Source: Wujia chipingensis
Lineage (GTDB): Bacteria > Bacillota > Clostridia > Lachnospirales > Lachnospiraceae
Length of the DNA stretch: 64,000 bases
Reading direction: 5' to 3'
NCBI RefSeq assembly: GCF_014337155.1
Contig: NZ_CP060632.1
Span: 577,001 to 641,000, forward strand
Below the pieces are notes generated by a model that was not told the origin of the DNA, made no database searches, and saw nothing but the letters and a program-made list of their open reading frames with translations. The position numbers and the translations under genes were made by a program. How positions within the stretch are numbered: position 1 is the stretch's first letter; every line of letters begins with the position of its first letter. This document shows, piece by piece, positions 17,238-26,113 of this stretch.

Positions 17238-18014
17238 ATGGGAACAAAAATCAAGGAGTTTCGTCAATATAACAATTTATTTACGGAGCTTGTCAGAAAA
17301 GGAATCAAATTAAAATACAGACGATCGTATCTCGGAATCGTCTGGTCGATGATCGAGCCATTGCTTACGATGATCGTATTGACATTGGTATTCGGTACGC
17401 TGCTTGGACACAAGGAGAAATCATTTCCGGTCTATATCCTGACCGGACGGCTGATGTATACGCTGTTTTCGCAGTCAACGACGTCTGCCTTAAAGTCCAT
17501 CCGTCAGAATGAGGCGATGATCAAGAAGGTGTATGTTCCGAAATATCTGTATCCGCTTGCGAATATCTGTTTTAACTACATCTTGTTTCTGATTTCGCTT
17601 GTGGTGCTTGCAGTTGTTGCACTGGTATTGGGCGTGTTCCCGACATGGCGTACACTGCTTGCCATCGTACCGCTGCTCAATCTGTTCTTGTTGTCCATTG
17701 GTGCGGGTATGATACTTGCGACGATCGGCGTGTATTTCCGGGATATGGAATATCTGTGGAACGTTGCGTTGATGCTGATTATGTATACCTGTGCGATTTT
17801 CTATTACCCAAAGAAGATTTTGAATAGTAATGTAAGCTGGATTTTGAAATTCAATCCGCTGTTTTGCATTATCAACAATTTCCGTAACTGTGTGTTCGGC
17901 AGGGCGATGAGTGCGCATATGCTGATTTATTCCTTCACCTTTGCATTTGTCTGCATTGTGATCGGAATCGCAGTATTCAATAAGAAGCAGGATCAGTTTA
18001 TCCTGCATCTGTAA
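17238..18014 (+). CDS. ABC-2 type polysaccharide/teichoic acid exporter permease
   Basis: A 258-residue membrane protein with six hydrophobic segments and an amphipathic N-terminus ('ELVRKGIKLKYRRSYLG') typical of TagG/Wzm/KpsM permeases. The segment 'LGIVWSMIEPLLTMIVLTLVFG' spans the first membrane pass. With the ATPase encoded 18 nt downstream it would flip the lipid-linked polymer to the outer face. Confidence 0.9.
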   Translation: MGTKIKEFRQYNNLFTELVRKGIKLKYRRSYLGIVWSMIEPLLTMIVLTLVFGTLLGHKEKSFPVYILTGRLMYTLFSQSTTSALKSIRQNEAMIKKVYVPKYLYPLANICFNYILFLISLVVLAVVALVLGVFPTWRTLLAIVPLLNLFLLSIGAGMILATIGVYFRDMEYLWNVALMLIMYTCAIFYYPKKILNSNVSWILKFNPLFCIINNFRNCVFGRAMSAHMLIYSFTFAFVCIVIGIAVFNKKQDQFILHL

Positions 18015-18032
18015 GGCATGGGAGGAGATATC

Positions 18033-18782
18033 GTGAGCGAAGAGACAAGAAAAGACGTAATTACATTATCCCATGTTGGCATGGAGTTTCATCTGAATAA
18101 GGAAAAGGTCGACAGCCTGAAGGAATATTTTATCAAGCTTGTCAAACATGATATTGCATACACGGAGTTCTGGGCATTAAAGGATGTGACTTTTTCGGTC
18201 AAGCAGGGTGACCGTGTCGGAATCTTAGGGTTAAATGGCGCGGGCAAATCAACCTTGATGAAGGTGATTGCAGGTGTATTCAAACCGACAGAGGGAACGA
18301 TTGAAAAACAAGGGGTGCTTGCACCGATGATTGAGCTTGGTGCCGGCTTCGACATGCAGTATACCGGGGCGGAAAATATTTTCCTCTATGGAGCGGTGCT
18401 TGGACATTCGCGCAAATTCATGGAAGAAAAATTCGATGAGATCGTGGAGTTCTCCGAGCTTGGCAAGTTTATAGATGTGCCGCTGAAGAACTATTCCTCT
18501 GGTATGAAGGCGAGACTTGGATTCTCGATTGCGACCGTGGTGCGTCCGGACATTCTGATCCTGGATGAAGTGCTGTCGGTTGGAGATGCGAAATTCCGTA
18601 AGAAGAGCGAGAAGAAGCTGGTCGATATGATGGATACCGGTGTGACGGTGCTTTTTGTATCGCATAATCTGGACCAGGTGAAACGTATCTGCAACAAGGC
18701 CATGATCCTGGAGCATGGGGAAATGAAAGCATTTGGAGATATCGATGAGATAGCTCCTGTCTATGAAGAGATGATTGAATAA
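18033..18782 (+). CDS. Polysaccharide/teichoic acid exporter ATP-binding protein
   Basis: A 249-residue ATPase of the TagH/Wzt/KpsT class. Walker A 'GLNGAGKST', signature 'YSSGMKARLGFS' and Walker B 'ILILDEV' are intact, and the lengthened region before Walker A ('HVGMEFHLNKEKVDSLKEY') is typical of this class. There is no C-terminal substrate-binding domain as in O-antigen Wzt, so it fits the teichoic acid type. GTG 18033 is chosen because GGAGGAG (18021-18027) sits 5 nt before it; an ATG at 18018 would place that ribosome binding site inside the gene. It powers the permease encoded upstream. Confidence 0.9.
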   Translation: MSEETRKDVITLSHVGMEFHLNKEKVDSLKEYFIKLVKHDIAYTEFWALKDVTFSVKQGDRVGILGLNGAGKSTLMKVIAGVFKPTEGTIEKQGVLAPMIELGAGFDMQYTGAENIFLYGAVLGHSRKFMEEKFDEIVEFSELGKFIDVPLKNYSSGMKARLGFSIATVVRPDILILDEVLSVGDAKFRKKSEKKLVDMMDTGVTVLFVSHNLDQVKRICNKAMILEHGEMKAFGDIDEIAPVYEEMIE

Positions 18783-18783
18783 T

Positions 18784-19935
18784 ATGGGTTTTTATATCAA
18801 ACAGATTATAAAAATGATCGCACAGCATGTGCTGTTTCCAATCTACTATTTTATTTGCTGCAGAAAGCCTGTGACAAGGGGGCTTGTTGTGTTTGCGGAT
18901 GAACATAAGACAGCATGCCCGCCGTCGATGCAGCGGCTGCACGATGCACTGCTCTTGCAGGAAGGATTGACGGTAGTGGATGATTTCTTCGATCTGCAGG
19001 CGATGTCTGCGCAGGCAGGTATGCGGCGGATGCTTGCATTTATGAAGTTGTATGCACAGGCAGAGTTTGTGATCCTGCAGGATAATTTTCTTCCGGTTTC
19101 ATCTTGCCATAAGCGCAAAGGTACAACCGTGATCCAGCTGTGGCATGGCTGTGGTGCATTCAAGCGGTTTGGCTATGATGCAAAGGATGATATCCCGCAG
19201 TTTTATAAGGGAAATGTCTATAAGAACTATGATCTTGTCACGGTGAGCAGTCCTTACTGCCGTCCGTTTTTCACATCGGCGATGCGGATTAAGAATCCGA
19301 AGACGGTGCGGGCGTACGGAAGCAGCTATACAGACTGTTATTTTGATGAGGCATATAAAGGTGCGATGCGGGAGAAATTCGAGCAGATCTATGGTGCAAG
19401 GAACGGAAGAACCGTGATTGTCTGGGCACCGACCTTCCGCGGAAATGCCGGACAGCAGAACAAGAGTGAGCGGACGATCGGGGAGACCTGGATCGATGAA
19501 CTTGCGAAAAATCCCGATTATCTGGTGATAAAAAGTCTGCATCCGCATATGCTGAAACGGGGAGAGTCTCAGCCGCTTACGACGGGGGAACTGCTTTTTT
19601 CGGCGGATCTGCTGATTACCGATTATTCATCTGTTTTATTTGAATATTTGCTGCTTGACCGGCCGCTGCTGTTTTTTGCACCGGATCTCGAAACCTATGG
19701 CACAGACCGTGGATGGTATCTTTCCTATGAAGATATGCCGGGTGCGATTGTGACAGAGGGAGAACAGCTCGCGGATGCGGTTGCCGGCACATTGGGGAAG
19801 GATGTGTACGCAGAGAAACGTCATGCGTTCCGGGAGCAGTATATGAGCTGTTGTGATGGAAATGCAACGAAACGATTGATTCGATATATTTTACATGAGG
19901 AGACAAAGAGAAACGATGTTGAAAAGCTTATTTAA
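18784..19935 (+). CDS. CDP-glycerol glycerophosphotransferase family protein (1)
   Basis: A 383-residue enzyme of the TagB/TagF family, which transfers glycerol phosphate or ribitol phosphate from the CDP precursor to a membrane-linked primer. Diagnostic motifs: 'QLWHGCGAFKRFGY', 'WAPTFRG', 'SLHPHML' and 'ITDYSSVLFEYLLLDRP'. A hydrophobic N-terminal stretch suggests membrane association. The start is ATG 18784; the in-frame TTG 18775 overlaps the upstream ATPase gene. It has a second family member directly downstream, so polymer assembly probably uses two such transferases (primer and chain, or two polyols). Confidence 0.88.
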   Translation: MGFYIKQIIKMIAQHVLFPIYYFICCRKPVTRGLVVFADEHKTACPPSMQRLHDALLLQEGLTVVDDFFDLQAMSAQAGMRRMLAFMKLYAQAEFVILQDNFLPVSSCHKRKGTTVIQLWHGCGAFKRFGYDAKDDIPQFYKGNVYKNYDLVTVSSPYCRPFFTSAMRIKNPKTVRAYGSSYTDCYFDEAYKGAMREKFEQIYGARNGRTVIVWAPTFRGNAGQQNKSERTIGETWIDELAKNPDYLVIKSLHPHMLKRGESQPLTTGELLFSADLLITDYSSVLFEYLLLDRPLLFFAPDLETYGTDRGWYLSYEDMPGAIVTEGEQLADAVAGTLGKDVYAEKRHAFREQYMSCCDGNATKRLIRYILHEETKRNDVEKLI

Positions 19936-21181
19936 GAAATTTAAGAAGACGATTGTATTTAAGACGATTCAGAAGACGATTCCATACCGGGCACTGCGGA
20001 AAGTGTACCGGGCGTGCAGAAAGCAGATCCGCAGGATGTACCGTTATGAGATGCTGCGAAAGCATTATCCGAAGCTTTATAATAAATATGCGGCAAGACC
20101 GGTCAACGAGAAGAAGGTTGTCTTTATCGAGGTGCGGGAGAGCAAGATCAGTGACAGTTTTTCCCTGATGTACAAGAAGGTGCAGGAGGAACACAAATAC
20201 GAGATTCATACACATTTCCTGCGCAGCGGATTCTCAAAGCGGAAGGATTATCAGCATGCCTGTGAGGCGATGATCACAGATATCGCAGATGCAAAATATA
20301 TCTTTTTAAATGAGTCTTCGGATGTCATCGCGGCACTTCCAATGCGTAAGGAGACGATCGTTACGCAGCTCTGGCATGGCTGTGGTGCGTTTAAAAAGTT
20401 CGGTATGAGTACCGCAGAACTGATCTTTGGTGATGACAGAAAGACATTGGAGAAATACCCATATCATGGAAATTACACCTATGTGACAGTCAGCTCCCCA
20501 GAGGTTGTCTGGGCGTATGAGGAGGCAATGTCGCTGCAGGATAAAAAGGGCGTGGTTGTGCCAACCGGTATTTCCCGTTCGGATATCTTCTATGATGAAG
20601 AAGCAAAAAAGGCAGCACAGGAAAAACTGCTTTCGGTAGTGCCACAGGCAAAGGGTAAGAAGGTGATTTTGTATGCACCGACGTTCCGTGGCAGGGTTGC
20701 AAAAGCAAAGACACCAAATAAGCTGGATATTGCGGCATTTGGTGATGCGCTGGGCAAGGACTATATACTCTTGTTTAAATTACATCCATTTGTGAAGAAA
20801 CGGACTGCGATTCCGGAAGGATACGAGGATTTTGCCTTTGATCTGACGGATGATATGAGCATCGAGGAATTATTGTTTGTGGCAGACATCTGTATCTCAG
20901 ATTATTCGTCGCTTGTATTTGAGTATTCGCTGTTTGAAAAGCCGATGATCTTCTTTGCATTTGATCTGGATAACTATTATGACTGGCGTGGATTTTATTA
21001 TGATTATAAGGACTTTGTCCCGGGACCGATCCACACGACGACTGAAGAGATGATTGAGTATATCCAGCATGTGGATGAGCGGTTTGATAAGAAAAAGGTA
21101 CAGGAATTCCGGCAGAAATTTATGAGTGCCTGCGACGGACACGCGACCGAGCGGATTATGAAAATGATGTTTGGAGAGTAA
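19916..21181 (+). CDS. CDP-glycerol glycerophosphotransferase family protein (2)
   Basis: A 421-residue relative of the preceding protein with the same motif set: 'QLWHGCGAFKKFGM', 'YAPTFRG', 'KLHPFVKK' and 'ISDYSSLVFEYSLFEKP'. The N-terminus is strongly basic and lacks a clear membrane segment, consistent with binding the anionic lipid surface. ATG 19916 is chosen, with GAGGAGA 13-18 nt upstream; the in-frame ATG 19895 has no ribosome binding site. It overlaps the end of the upstream gene by 20 nt, indicating coupled translation. Glycerol versus ribitol phosphate cannot be separated by inspection. Confidence 0.88.
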   Translation: MLKSLFKKFKKTIVFKTIQKTIPYRALRKVYRACRKQIRRMYRYEMLRKHYPKLYNKYAARPVNEKKVVFIEVRESKISDSFSLMYKKVQEEHKYEIHTHFLRSGFSKRKDYQHACEAMITDIADAKYIFLNESSDVIAALPMRKETIVTQLWHGCGAFKKFGMSTAELIFGDDRKTLEKYPYHGNYTYVTVSSPEVVWAYEEAMSLQDKKGVVVPTGISRSDIFYDEEAKKAAQEKLLSVVPQAKGKKVILYAPTFRGRVAKAKTPNKLDIAAFGDALGKDYILLFKLHPFVKKRTAIPEGYEDFAFDLTDDMSIEELLFVADICISDYSSLVFEYSLFEKPMIFFAFDLDNYYDWRGFYYDYKDFVPGPIHTTTEEMIEYIQHVDERFDKKKVQEFRQKFMSACDGHATERIMKMMFGE

Positions 21182-21183
21182 AT

Positions 21184-21942
21184 ATGGTTTCAGTGATCAT
21201 TCCATGTTACAACGCAAGACAGTATATATGCGAGGCACTTGCCTCCGCGGTGGCACAGGAATATGTGCACGAGGTGATACTGGTGGATGACTGCTCAACG
21301 GATGATTCCGTGGCATGTGTGCAGGCGTGGCTCGATGTGCACGCGGCACAGACGGCAGATATTTCCATCCGGGTGCTGCAGAATGCAGAAAATAGTGGAG
21401 TCGCGGTGTCAAGAAACCGGGGCGTGCAGGAGGCAGACGGAAAATATATTGCATTTTTAGATGCGGATGACCGGTTTGCACCGGGAAAACTGAAAAAGCA
21501 GGTGGAGCTTCTGGAACAGACGGGAGCCTGTCTTTGCAATACCGCCCGTGTGCTGATGACGCCGGACGGAAGCCTGACACAGACGATCATGCATACCCCG
21601 GAGAAAATCACACTTGCAGAGCTGGAGAAAACGAATGTGATCAACTGTTCTTCCGTGGTTGCACCAAGGGAGATTCTGCTGAAATATCCGATGCAGCACA
21701 GCGAGGTGCATGAGGATTATCTGACTTGGCTTCAGATGCTGCGGGCATATCCATATGCGGTTGGCATCGATGAACCGTTGCTGGAGTATCGTTTATCCGC
21801 GCATGGAAAGTCAAGGAACAAGCTGAAATCGGCACGGATGACATATCGTACCTACCGGCTGGCAGGGTATCCGGTATGGAAATCCTGCAGGATGTTTTTG
21901 AGCTATATGATAAATGGTTTGAAAAAGTATGCTACGCATTAA
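21184..21942 (+). CDS. Family 2 glycosyltransferase
   Basis: A 252-residue GT-A fold enzyme. It opens 'MVSVIIPCYNARQYICEAL', then 'ILVDDCSTDDS', and the metal-binding DxD-type motif is 'FLDADDRF'. It lies 2 nt after the second glycerophosphotransferase gene and closes the polymer cluster, so it probably adds a sugar to the primer or as a side group of the phosphopolyol polymer. Donor and acceptor sugars are unknown. Confidence 0.88.
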   Translation: MVSVIIPCYNARQYICEALASAVAQEYVHEVILVDDCSTDDSVACVQAWLDVHAAQTADISIRVLQNAENSGVAVSRNRGVQEADGKYIAFLDADDRFAPGKLKKQVELLEQTGACLCNTARVLMTPDGSLTQTIMHTPEKITLAELEKTNVINCSSVVAPREILLKYPMQHSEVHEDYLTWLQMLRAYPYAVGIDEPLLEYRLSAHGKSRNKLKSARMTYRTYRLAGYPVWKSCRMFLSYMINGLKKYATH

Positions 21943-21981
21943 AAATTCACTGTATTTTCAAATAGTACAGGGAATCAAAGA

Positions 21982-22010
21982 TTGATTTTAAAGGCAAGAT
22001 GCGATATGAT
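21982..22010 (+). promoter_or_regulatory. Promoter upstream of the membrane protein pair
   Basis: TTGATT (21982-21987) and TATGAT (22005-22010) are spaced by 17 bp. They lie between the end of the polymer cluster and ATG 22055, giving a leader of about 40 nt. Confidence 0.6.
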
Positions 22011-22054
22011 AAGAAAGAACGGCTTTGCCGAATAAAGGTTTGAGAGGTATGGAT

Positions 22055-22831
22055 ATGGTTGACGAGAAGAAAACCATCCTTATGACGAAGCTTGCGATAT
22101 TTGAGAAACATGAGAAGAACAAAAGCTTGGTTGTGAGTAAATATTATAGAAGTGATTATGTCCGTTATAATGTGTTAAAAACATGGGTGGCAGTGACAGT
22201 ACTATACTGGTGTGTCATTGCAGGATACATATTCATGACATTTGACAGTATCTTAGAGAAATTGAATGATCTGGATTATTTTGCGGTCGTATATAAGATG
22301 CTGGGTGGCTATGTAATCATCTGTGCAATCTATTTTCTGTTTGCATTTATCCTGTATAATTATCGGTATAAGAAAGCAAGAAATGGACTGGTACAGTACA
22401 ATATTAACCTGAAAGAACTGATACATGCGGACGATCCGCCGGAGATGCAGCGACGCATGGTAGACGATACAAAGCGTACGACCGATGATGTCTCTGCAGC
22501 CAGAGCGCATGCGCCACAGCAGGCATCCCGTGCCAATGTCAGCCGTTCGGAGATGGTACAGCGGCAGCTGCAGGCACAGCAGGAACGCAAGAATCAGGAG
22601 ATTATCGAGAATGTAAAGCGTCGGAATGAGCGCATTTCAGAGAAGCAGCAGGAAGAAGCGCAAAGACAGCGAGAGATGGAAGAAGAACGACGCAGAATCC
22701 GCGCACGCCGCGCGCAGTTAGAGCGCGAACAGCTGGAGCGGATCAGACAGGAACAGCAAGGTATGTACCGGGAAGATCATGTCTATAATACAAATACACC
22801 GAACGGTGCAGGAAGGGGAGAAAACGAATGA
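22055..22831 (+). CDS. Hypothetical membrane protein with a charged coiled-coil tail
   Basis: A 258-residue protein I do not recognise. Two hydrophobic segments ('WVAVTVLYWCVIAGYIFMTF' near 45-65 and 'MLGGYVIICAIYFLFAFILY' near 85-105) form a hairpin. The second half is very rich in Gln, Glu and Arg ('RQLQAQQERKNQEI', 'EEERRRIRARRAQLEREQLE') and should form a long coiled coil in the cytoplasm. ATG 22055 suits the GAGAGG at 22041-22046; in-frame ATG 22049 is too close to it. The last 4 nt overlap the start of the next membrane protein (ATGA), so the two products probably work together. Confidence 0.75.
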   Translation: MVDEKKTILMTKLAIFEKHEKNKSLVVSKYYRSDYVRYNVLKTWVAVTVLYWCVIAGYIFMTFDSILEKLNDLDYFAVVYKMLGGYVIICAIYFLFAFILYNYRYKKARNGLVQYNINLKELIHADDPPEMQRRMVDDTKRTTDDVSAARAHAPQQASRANVSRSEMVQRQLQAQQERKNQEIIENVKRRNERISEKQQEEAQRQREMEEERRRIRARRAQLEREQLERIRQEQQGMYREDHVYNTNTPNGAGRGENE

Positions 22832-23931
22832 CTGGATTGATAGCAGTGAGAAATTCCATACGTGATTTTTTGAGAAAATATGATGAGGTAACCACTCCGA
22901 TTCTTCGGTTTATCTTCTCGTTTATTGTATTTTCCTGTATAAATTCTCTGTTTGGATATAGTGAGTTTTTACATAGAGGTGTTATCACATTTTTATTGTC
23001 TGTGATCTGTGCACTTGTGACAGGACCGGTTGTTGTATTTCTGGCTGGTGTTGTCGTTGCCGTTCATTGCTTCTCGGTATCGATGGACGTAGGCGTTTTG
23101 TGCCTGTTGTTATTCCTTGTGATGTATTGCTCCTATATTCGGATGTTCCAGAACACGGGATATGTACTGGCATTGGTGCCAATCTTATATATGCTGAAGA
23201 TTCCATTTGCGGCGCCTGTTATGGTAGCAATCTTTGCAGGATTTTCTGGAGCGGTTCCAGCCGCCTTTGGTGTGGTAATTTATTATTTTGCACAGTATGC
23301 GAAAGAGGCAAGAGCAACCATCCTTCTTGGTGAGGATGCGGATTTTCAGGGATACTCCTATATTGTAAATGGTATGATGAAGGACAAGGCAATGCTGCTT
23401 GCAATCATTGCATTTGTGGTTATCGTTATGGTGACGGCACTCATTCATCAGTTGAATTTTGACTATGCATGGTATGTCGCGATCGGTGTTGGAAGCGTAT
23501 TTACGATTCTGGTATTTATGGTATGCGGCATGTTGGTTGACGTCAGCGTTCCGGCGGGCAGTCTGGTACTCGGCGCGATTCTCGGGGGTGTGCTTGGCGT
23601 GATTGTACAGATGTGTAAGAGTGTGATTGATTACTCGCACAAGGAATCCGTGCAGTTTGAAGATGATGATTACTATTATTATGTAAAGGCGATTCCGAAG
23701 GTGGAAAATGCACAGAAAAAACGTGTAAAAACCATGACGGAGGAAGAAGTTGCGGAACAGGTGAAGAAACCACGTCCGCAGCAGGGCACAAATGGTCAGG
23801 CAAGACAGCCACGTCCGCAGCAGGGCACAAATGGTCAGGCAAGACAGCCACGCCCACAGCAGGGTGCAAATGGTCAGGCAAGACAGCCACGCCCACAGCA
23901 AAACCGAAACAACGGACAGATAAATCGATAA
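22828..23931 (+). CDS. Hypothetical multi-pass membrane protein with Pro/Gln-rich C-terminal repeats
   Basis: A 367-residue protein not recognised as a known family. About eight hydrophobic segments occupy residues 25-270. A hydrophilic tail follows: an acidic/Tyr patch ('QFEDDDYYYYVKAIPK') and then repeats of the 13-residue unit 'PRPQQGTNGQARQ' (three full and one partial), encoded by a 39-bp tandem repeat at 23770-23901. The tail looks disordered and could bind partners or wall polymers. It overlaps the preceding gene by 4 nt and ends 27 nt before cdaA, so a link to c-di-AMP or envelope biology is conceivable but unproven. Confidence 0.75.
   Translation: MTGLIAVRNSIRDFLRKYDEVTTPILRFIFSFIVFSCINSLFGYSEFLHRGVITFLLSVICALVTGPVVVFLAGVVVAVHCFSVSMDVGVLCLLLFLVMYCSYIRMFQNTGYVLALVPILYMLKIPFAAPVMVAIFAGFSGAVPAAFGVVIYYFAQYAKEARATILLGEDADFQGYSYIVNGMMKDKAMLLAIIAFVVIVMVTALIHQLNFDYAWYVAIGVGSVFTILVFMVCGMLVDVSVPAGSLVLGAILGGVLGVIVQMCKSVIDYSHKESVQFEDDDYYYYVKAIPKVENAQKKRVKTMTEEEVAEQVKKPRPQQGTNGQARQPRPQQGTNGQARQPRPQQGANGQARQPRPQQNRNNGQINR
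23770..23901 (+). repeat. 39-bp in-frame tandem repeat
   Basis: Three complete 39-bp units (23770-23808, 23809-23847, 23848-23886) and a partial fourth encode Pro/Gln-rich 13-residue repeats at the end of the upstream membrane protein. The near identity of the units suggests recent expansion or contraction by slippage, so copy number may vary between strains. Confidence 0.9.
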
Positions 23932-23958
23932 GACTAGCGATGGTTAAGGGGTGTTAGT

Positions 23959-24831
23959 TTGAAAAAGTTACTCACAGCATTAAGTGTATATTTTGATTGG
24001 TTTTACATACCGAAGATCCATGTGACGGACATTATTGAGATCATTATTCTGTCGTATGTAATTTACCATGTCATGATCTGGTTTAAAAAGACGCGTGCAT
24101 GGACCTTGTTCAAAGGAATTGTTGTGTTGTTTATCTTTGTCGGACTGGCAACCCTTTTTCGTTTGAATACGATCCTGTGGATATTCCGGAACACGATCAG
24201 TGTCGGTATTATTGCGGTGATCATTCTGTTCCAGCCAGAGCTTCGGCGTGCACTGGAAGAACTGGGACGAAAGAAGATCTTTACAGATGTTCTGGCGAGG
24301 GATGATAAGAACCTGCATCTGGAACGCGTCAACAATCATACGATCGATGAGCTCGTTGCAGCTTCGATTGATATGGGTAAGGTAAAGACCGGTGCGCTGA
24401 TTGTTATCGAGCAGGATGTTGCACTTGGAGAATACGAGAATACAGGTATTCTGATCGATGCGGCTTTGACAAGGCAGCTTCTGATCAATATATTTGAGCA
24501 CAATACCCCATTGCATGATGGTGCGGTAATTATACGGGATAACCGTGTACTTGCAGCAACCTGTTATCTGCCGCTTACGGATCGTATTGATCTGAACAAA
24601 GCACTTGGAACGAGACACCGTGCGGCGGTTGGTATCAGTGAAGTGTCTGACAGTATGACGATCGTGGTATCCGAGGAAACCGGAGAAATCTCTATCGCGT
24701 ATGGTGGAACCCTGTATCGGAATCTGGACGCAATTGAACTTCGAAAGAAATTGACCTCTTTACAGCCGGTTATTCCGGAGCACAGACGTGCGAGACTGCG
24801 GAAAGGGGGCAAAAAGAATGGGAAAAAATAA
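23959..24831 (+). CDS. cdaA: Diadenylate cyclase CdaA
   Basis: A 290-residue membrane-bound enzyme that makes cyclic di-AMP from two ATP. Three N-terminal membrane helices (about 10-95) precede the DAC domain, which carries 'LHDGAVII' (DGA motif) and 'GTRHRAAVG' (RHR motif), both needed for ATP binding and catalysis. The length matches CdaA/DacA. The start is TTG 23959, with AAGGGG 23946-23951 upstream; no ATG fits. The partner regulator cdaR follows with a 14-nt overlap. The usual third gene, glmM, is not present downstream; a sirtuin gene takes that place. Confidence 0.95.
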   Translation: MKKLLTALSVYFDWFYIPKIHVTDIIEIIILSYVIYHVMIWFKKTRAWTLFKGIVVLFIFVGLATLFRLNTILWIFRNTISVGIIAVIILFQPELRRALEELGRKKIFTDVLARDDKNLHLERVNNHTIDELVAASIDMGKVKTGALIVIEQDVALGEYENTGILIDAALTRQLLINIFEHNTPLHDGAVIIRDNRVLAATCYLPLTDRIDLNKALGTRHRAAVGISEVSDSMTIVVSEETGEISIAYGGTLYRNLDAIELRKKLTSLQPVIPEHRRARLRKGGKKNGKK

Positions 24832-26059
24832 GAAAGAGCTTGGACATATCGGATACAAGATTTCGGCAGTTTTGCTCGCGATTGTTGCCTGGCTTGCGGT
24901 GGCAAATATTTCCGACTACCAGACGACACGGCAGATATCCAATATTCCGGTCACTCAGATCAATGGCGATGTGCTTGATGAACTGGATCAGGTGTACGAT
25001 GTAGTGAGTGGAGATACTGTGGATATCATAGTCAAGGGCAGACGATCTGTGGTCGGTACACTTGATAAAGATGATTTTACGGCAATTGCGGATTTGTCCA
25101 CGATGTCGATTACCGATACCGTATCGATATCTGTGGAGGCAAAAAGCAACACGGTTCAGAGTGAGATCAATATTACTTGCGTGGATAATACGATGAAACT
25201 CAATCTGGAAGAGAAGGTGACACAGCAATTTCCAATCAAGGTGGTCACAACTGGAAGTACAAAAAACGGATATGCGGTAAGTGGAACGAGTTCTACGCCG
25301 AATATCGTAAAGGTTGAAGGACCGAAGAGCGCGGTCGAGAAGATTACAGAGATCCGGGCATCGGTCGATGTAGACAAGAAATATTCCAGCTTTGAAACAG
25401 AGTCGGAGCTTCATATCTATGATGCGTACGGAGAAGAAATTACAAATGATAAGATTACCCTGGACGTTGCATCGGCAAAGGTAAGCGTTGAAATCTATGC
25501 AACCAAGTCCGTGCCAATCGAGGTGAACCTGCGTGGAACACCGGGCGATGGCTACGGCGTGGAAGGCGTGGTATATCAGCCACAGAGCGTGGAACTGGTT
25601 GGACCGGCGGATGCACTTGCCAAGATAGAAACCGTGGATGTGGATGATGTGTCCGTGAGTGGAATGACCGAAGATTACCAGACGGATGTAGATATTCGTG
25701 ATTATCTACCGGATGGAGTTTCGGTGGTAGATATCCCACCAGAGATTACCGTGAATATCTCGATTACGAAGCTGGAAGATAAGAAGCTGACTGTGACAGT
25801 AAACAGCTTTGTGCTTGACAAGCAGGTGGATGGCTATCAGTATGAGGTGACGATCAATAACTTTACGATCACGGCATCTGGATTTGCAGATGTGGTATCG
25901 AAGCTGACGTTGGATGATGTTGTTCCAACGATTGACTGTTCCGGACTTCCGGTTGGCAATCATGGAAATGTGACTGTAACTTTGAAGGAGATTGACGGTG
26001 TGACGTATACGATGAGTGGTACGGTCAGTGTCAATGTCACAAATGCAGAGAATAAATAA
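24818..26059 (+). CDS. cdaR: YbbR-domain protein, CdaA regulator CdaR
   Basis: A 413-residue protein with one N-terminal membrane helix ('ISAVLLAIVAWLAVANI') and an extracellular region of consecutive YbbR domains (recurring 'GxGYxVxG' and 'VxGP' turns such as 'TKNGYAVSG', 'KVEGPKSAVEKI', 'GDGYGVEG', 'ELVGPADALAKI'). In other Firmicutes, CdaR binds CdaA in the membrane and modulates c-di-AMP synthesis. ATG 24818 has AAAGGGGG 14-7 nt upstream; the longer frame from 24788 has no ribosome binding site. Overlap with cdaA shows coupled translation. Confidence 0.9.
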   Translation: MGKNKKELGHIGYKISAVLLAIVAWLAVANISDYQTTRQISNIPVTQINGDVLDELDQVYDVVSGDTVDIIVKGRRSVVGTLDKDDFTAIADLSTMSITDTVSISVEAKSNTVQSEINITCVDNTMKLNLEEKVTQQFPIKVVTTGSTKNGYAVSGTSSTPNIVKVEGPKSAVEKITEIRASVDVDKKYSSFETESELHIYDAYGEEITNDKITLDVASAKVSVEIYATKSVPIEVNLRGTPGDGYGVEGVVYQPQSVELVGPADALAKIETVDVDDVSVSGMTEDYQTDVDIRDYLPDGVSVVDIPPEITVNISITKLEDKKLTVTVNSFVLDKQVDGYQYEVTINNFTITASGFADVVSKLTLDDVVPTIDCSGLPVGNHGNVTVTLKEIDGVTYTMSGTVSVNVTNAENK

Positions 26060-26113
26060 AGGGTGATTGATCCTCCAGACGGAGTATGGAAGAGAAGAAA
26101 GAAGCGTGAGAAT

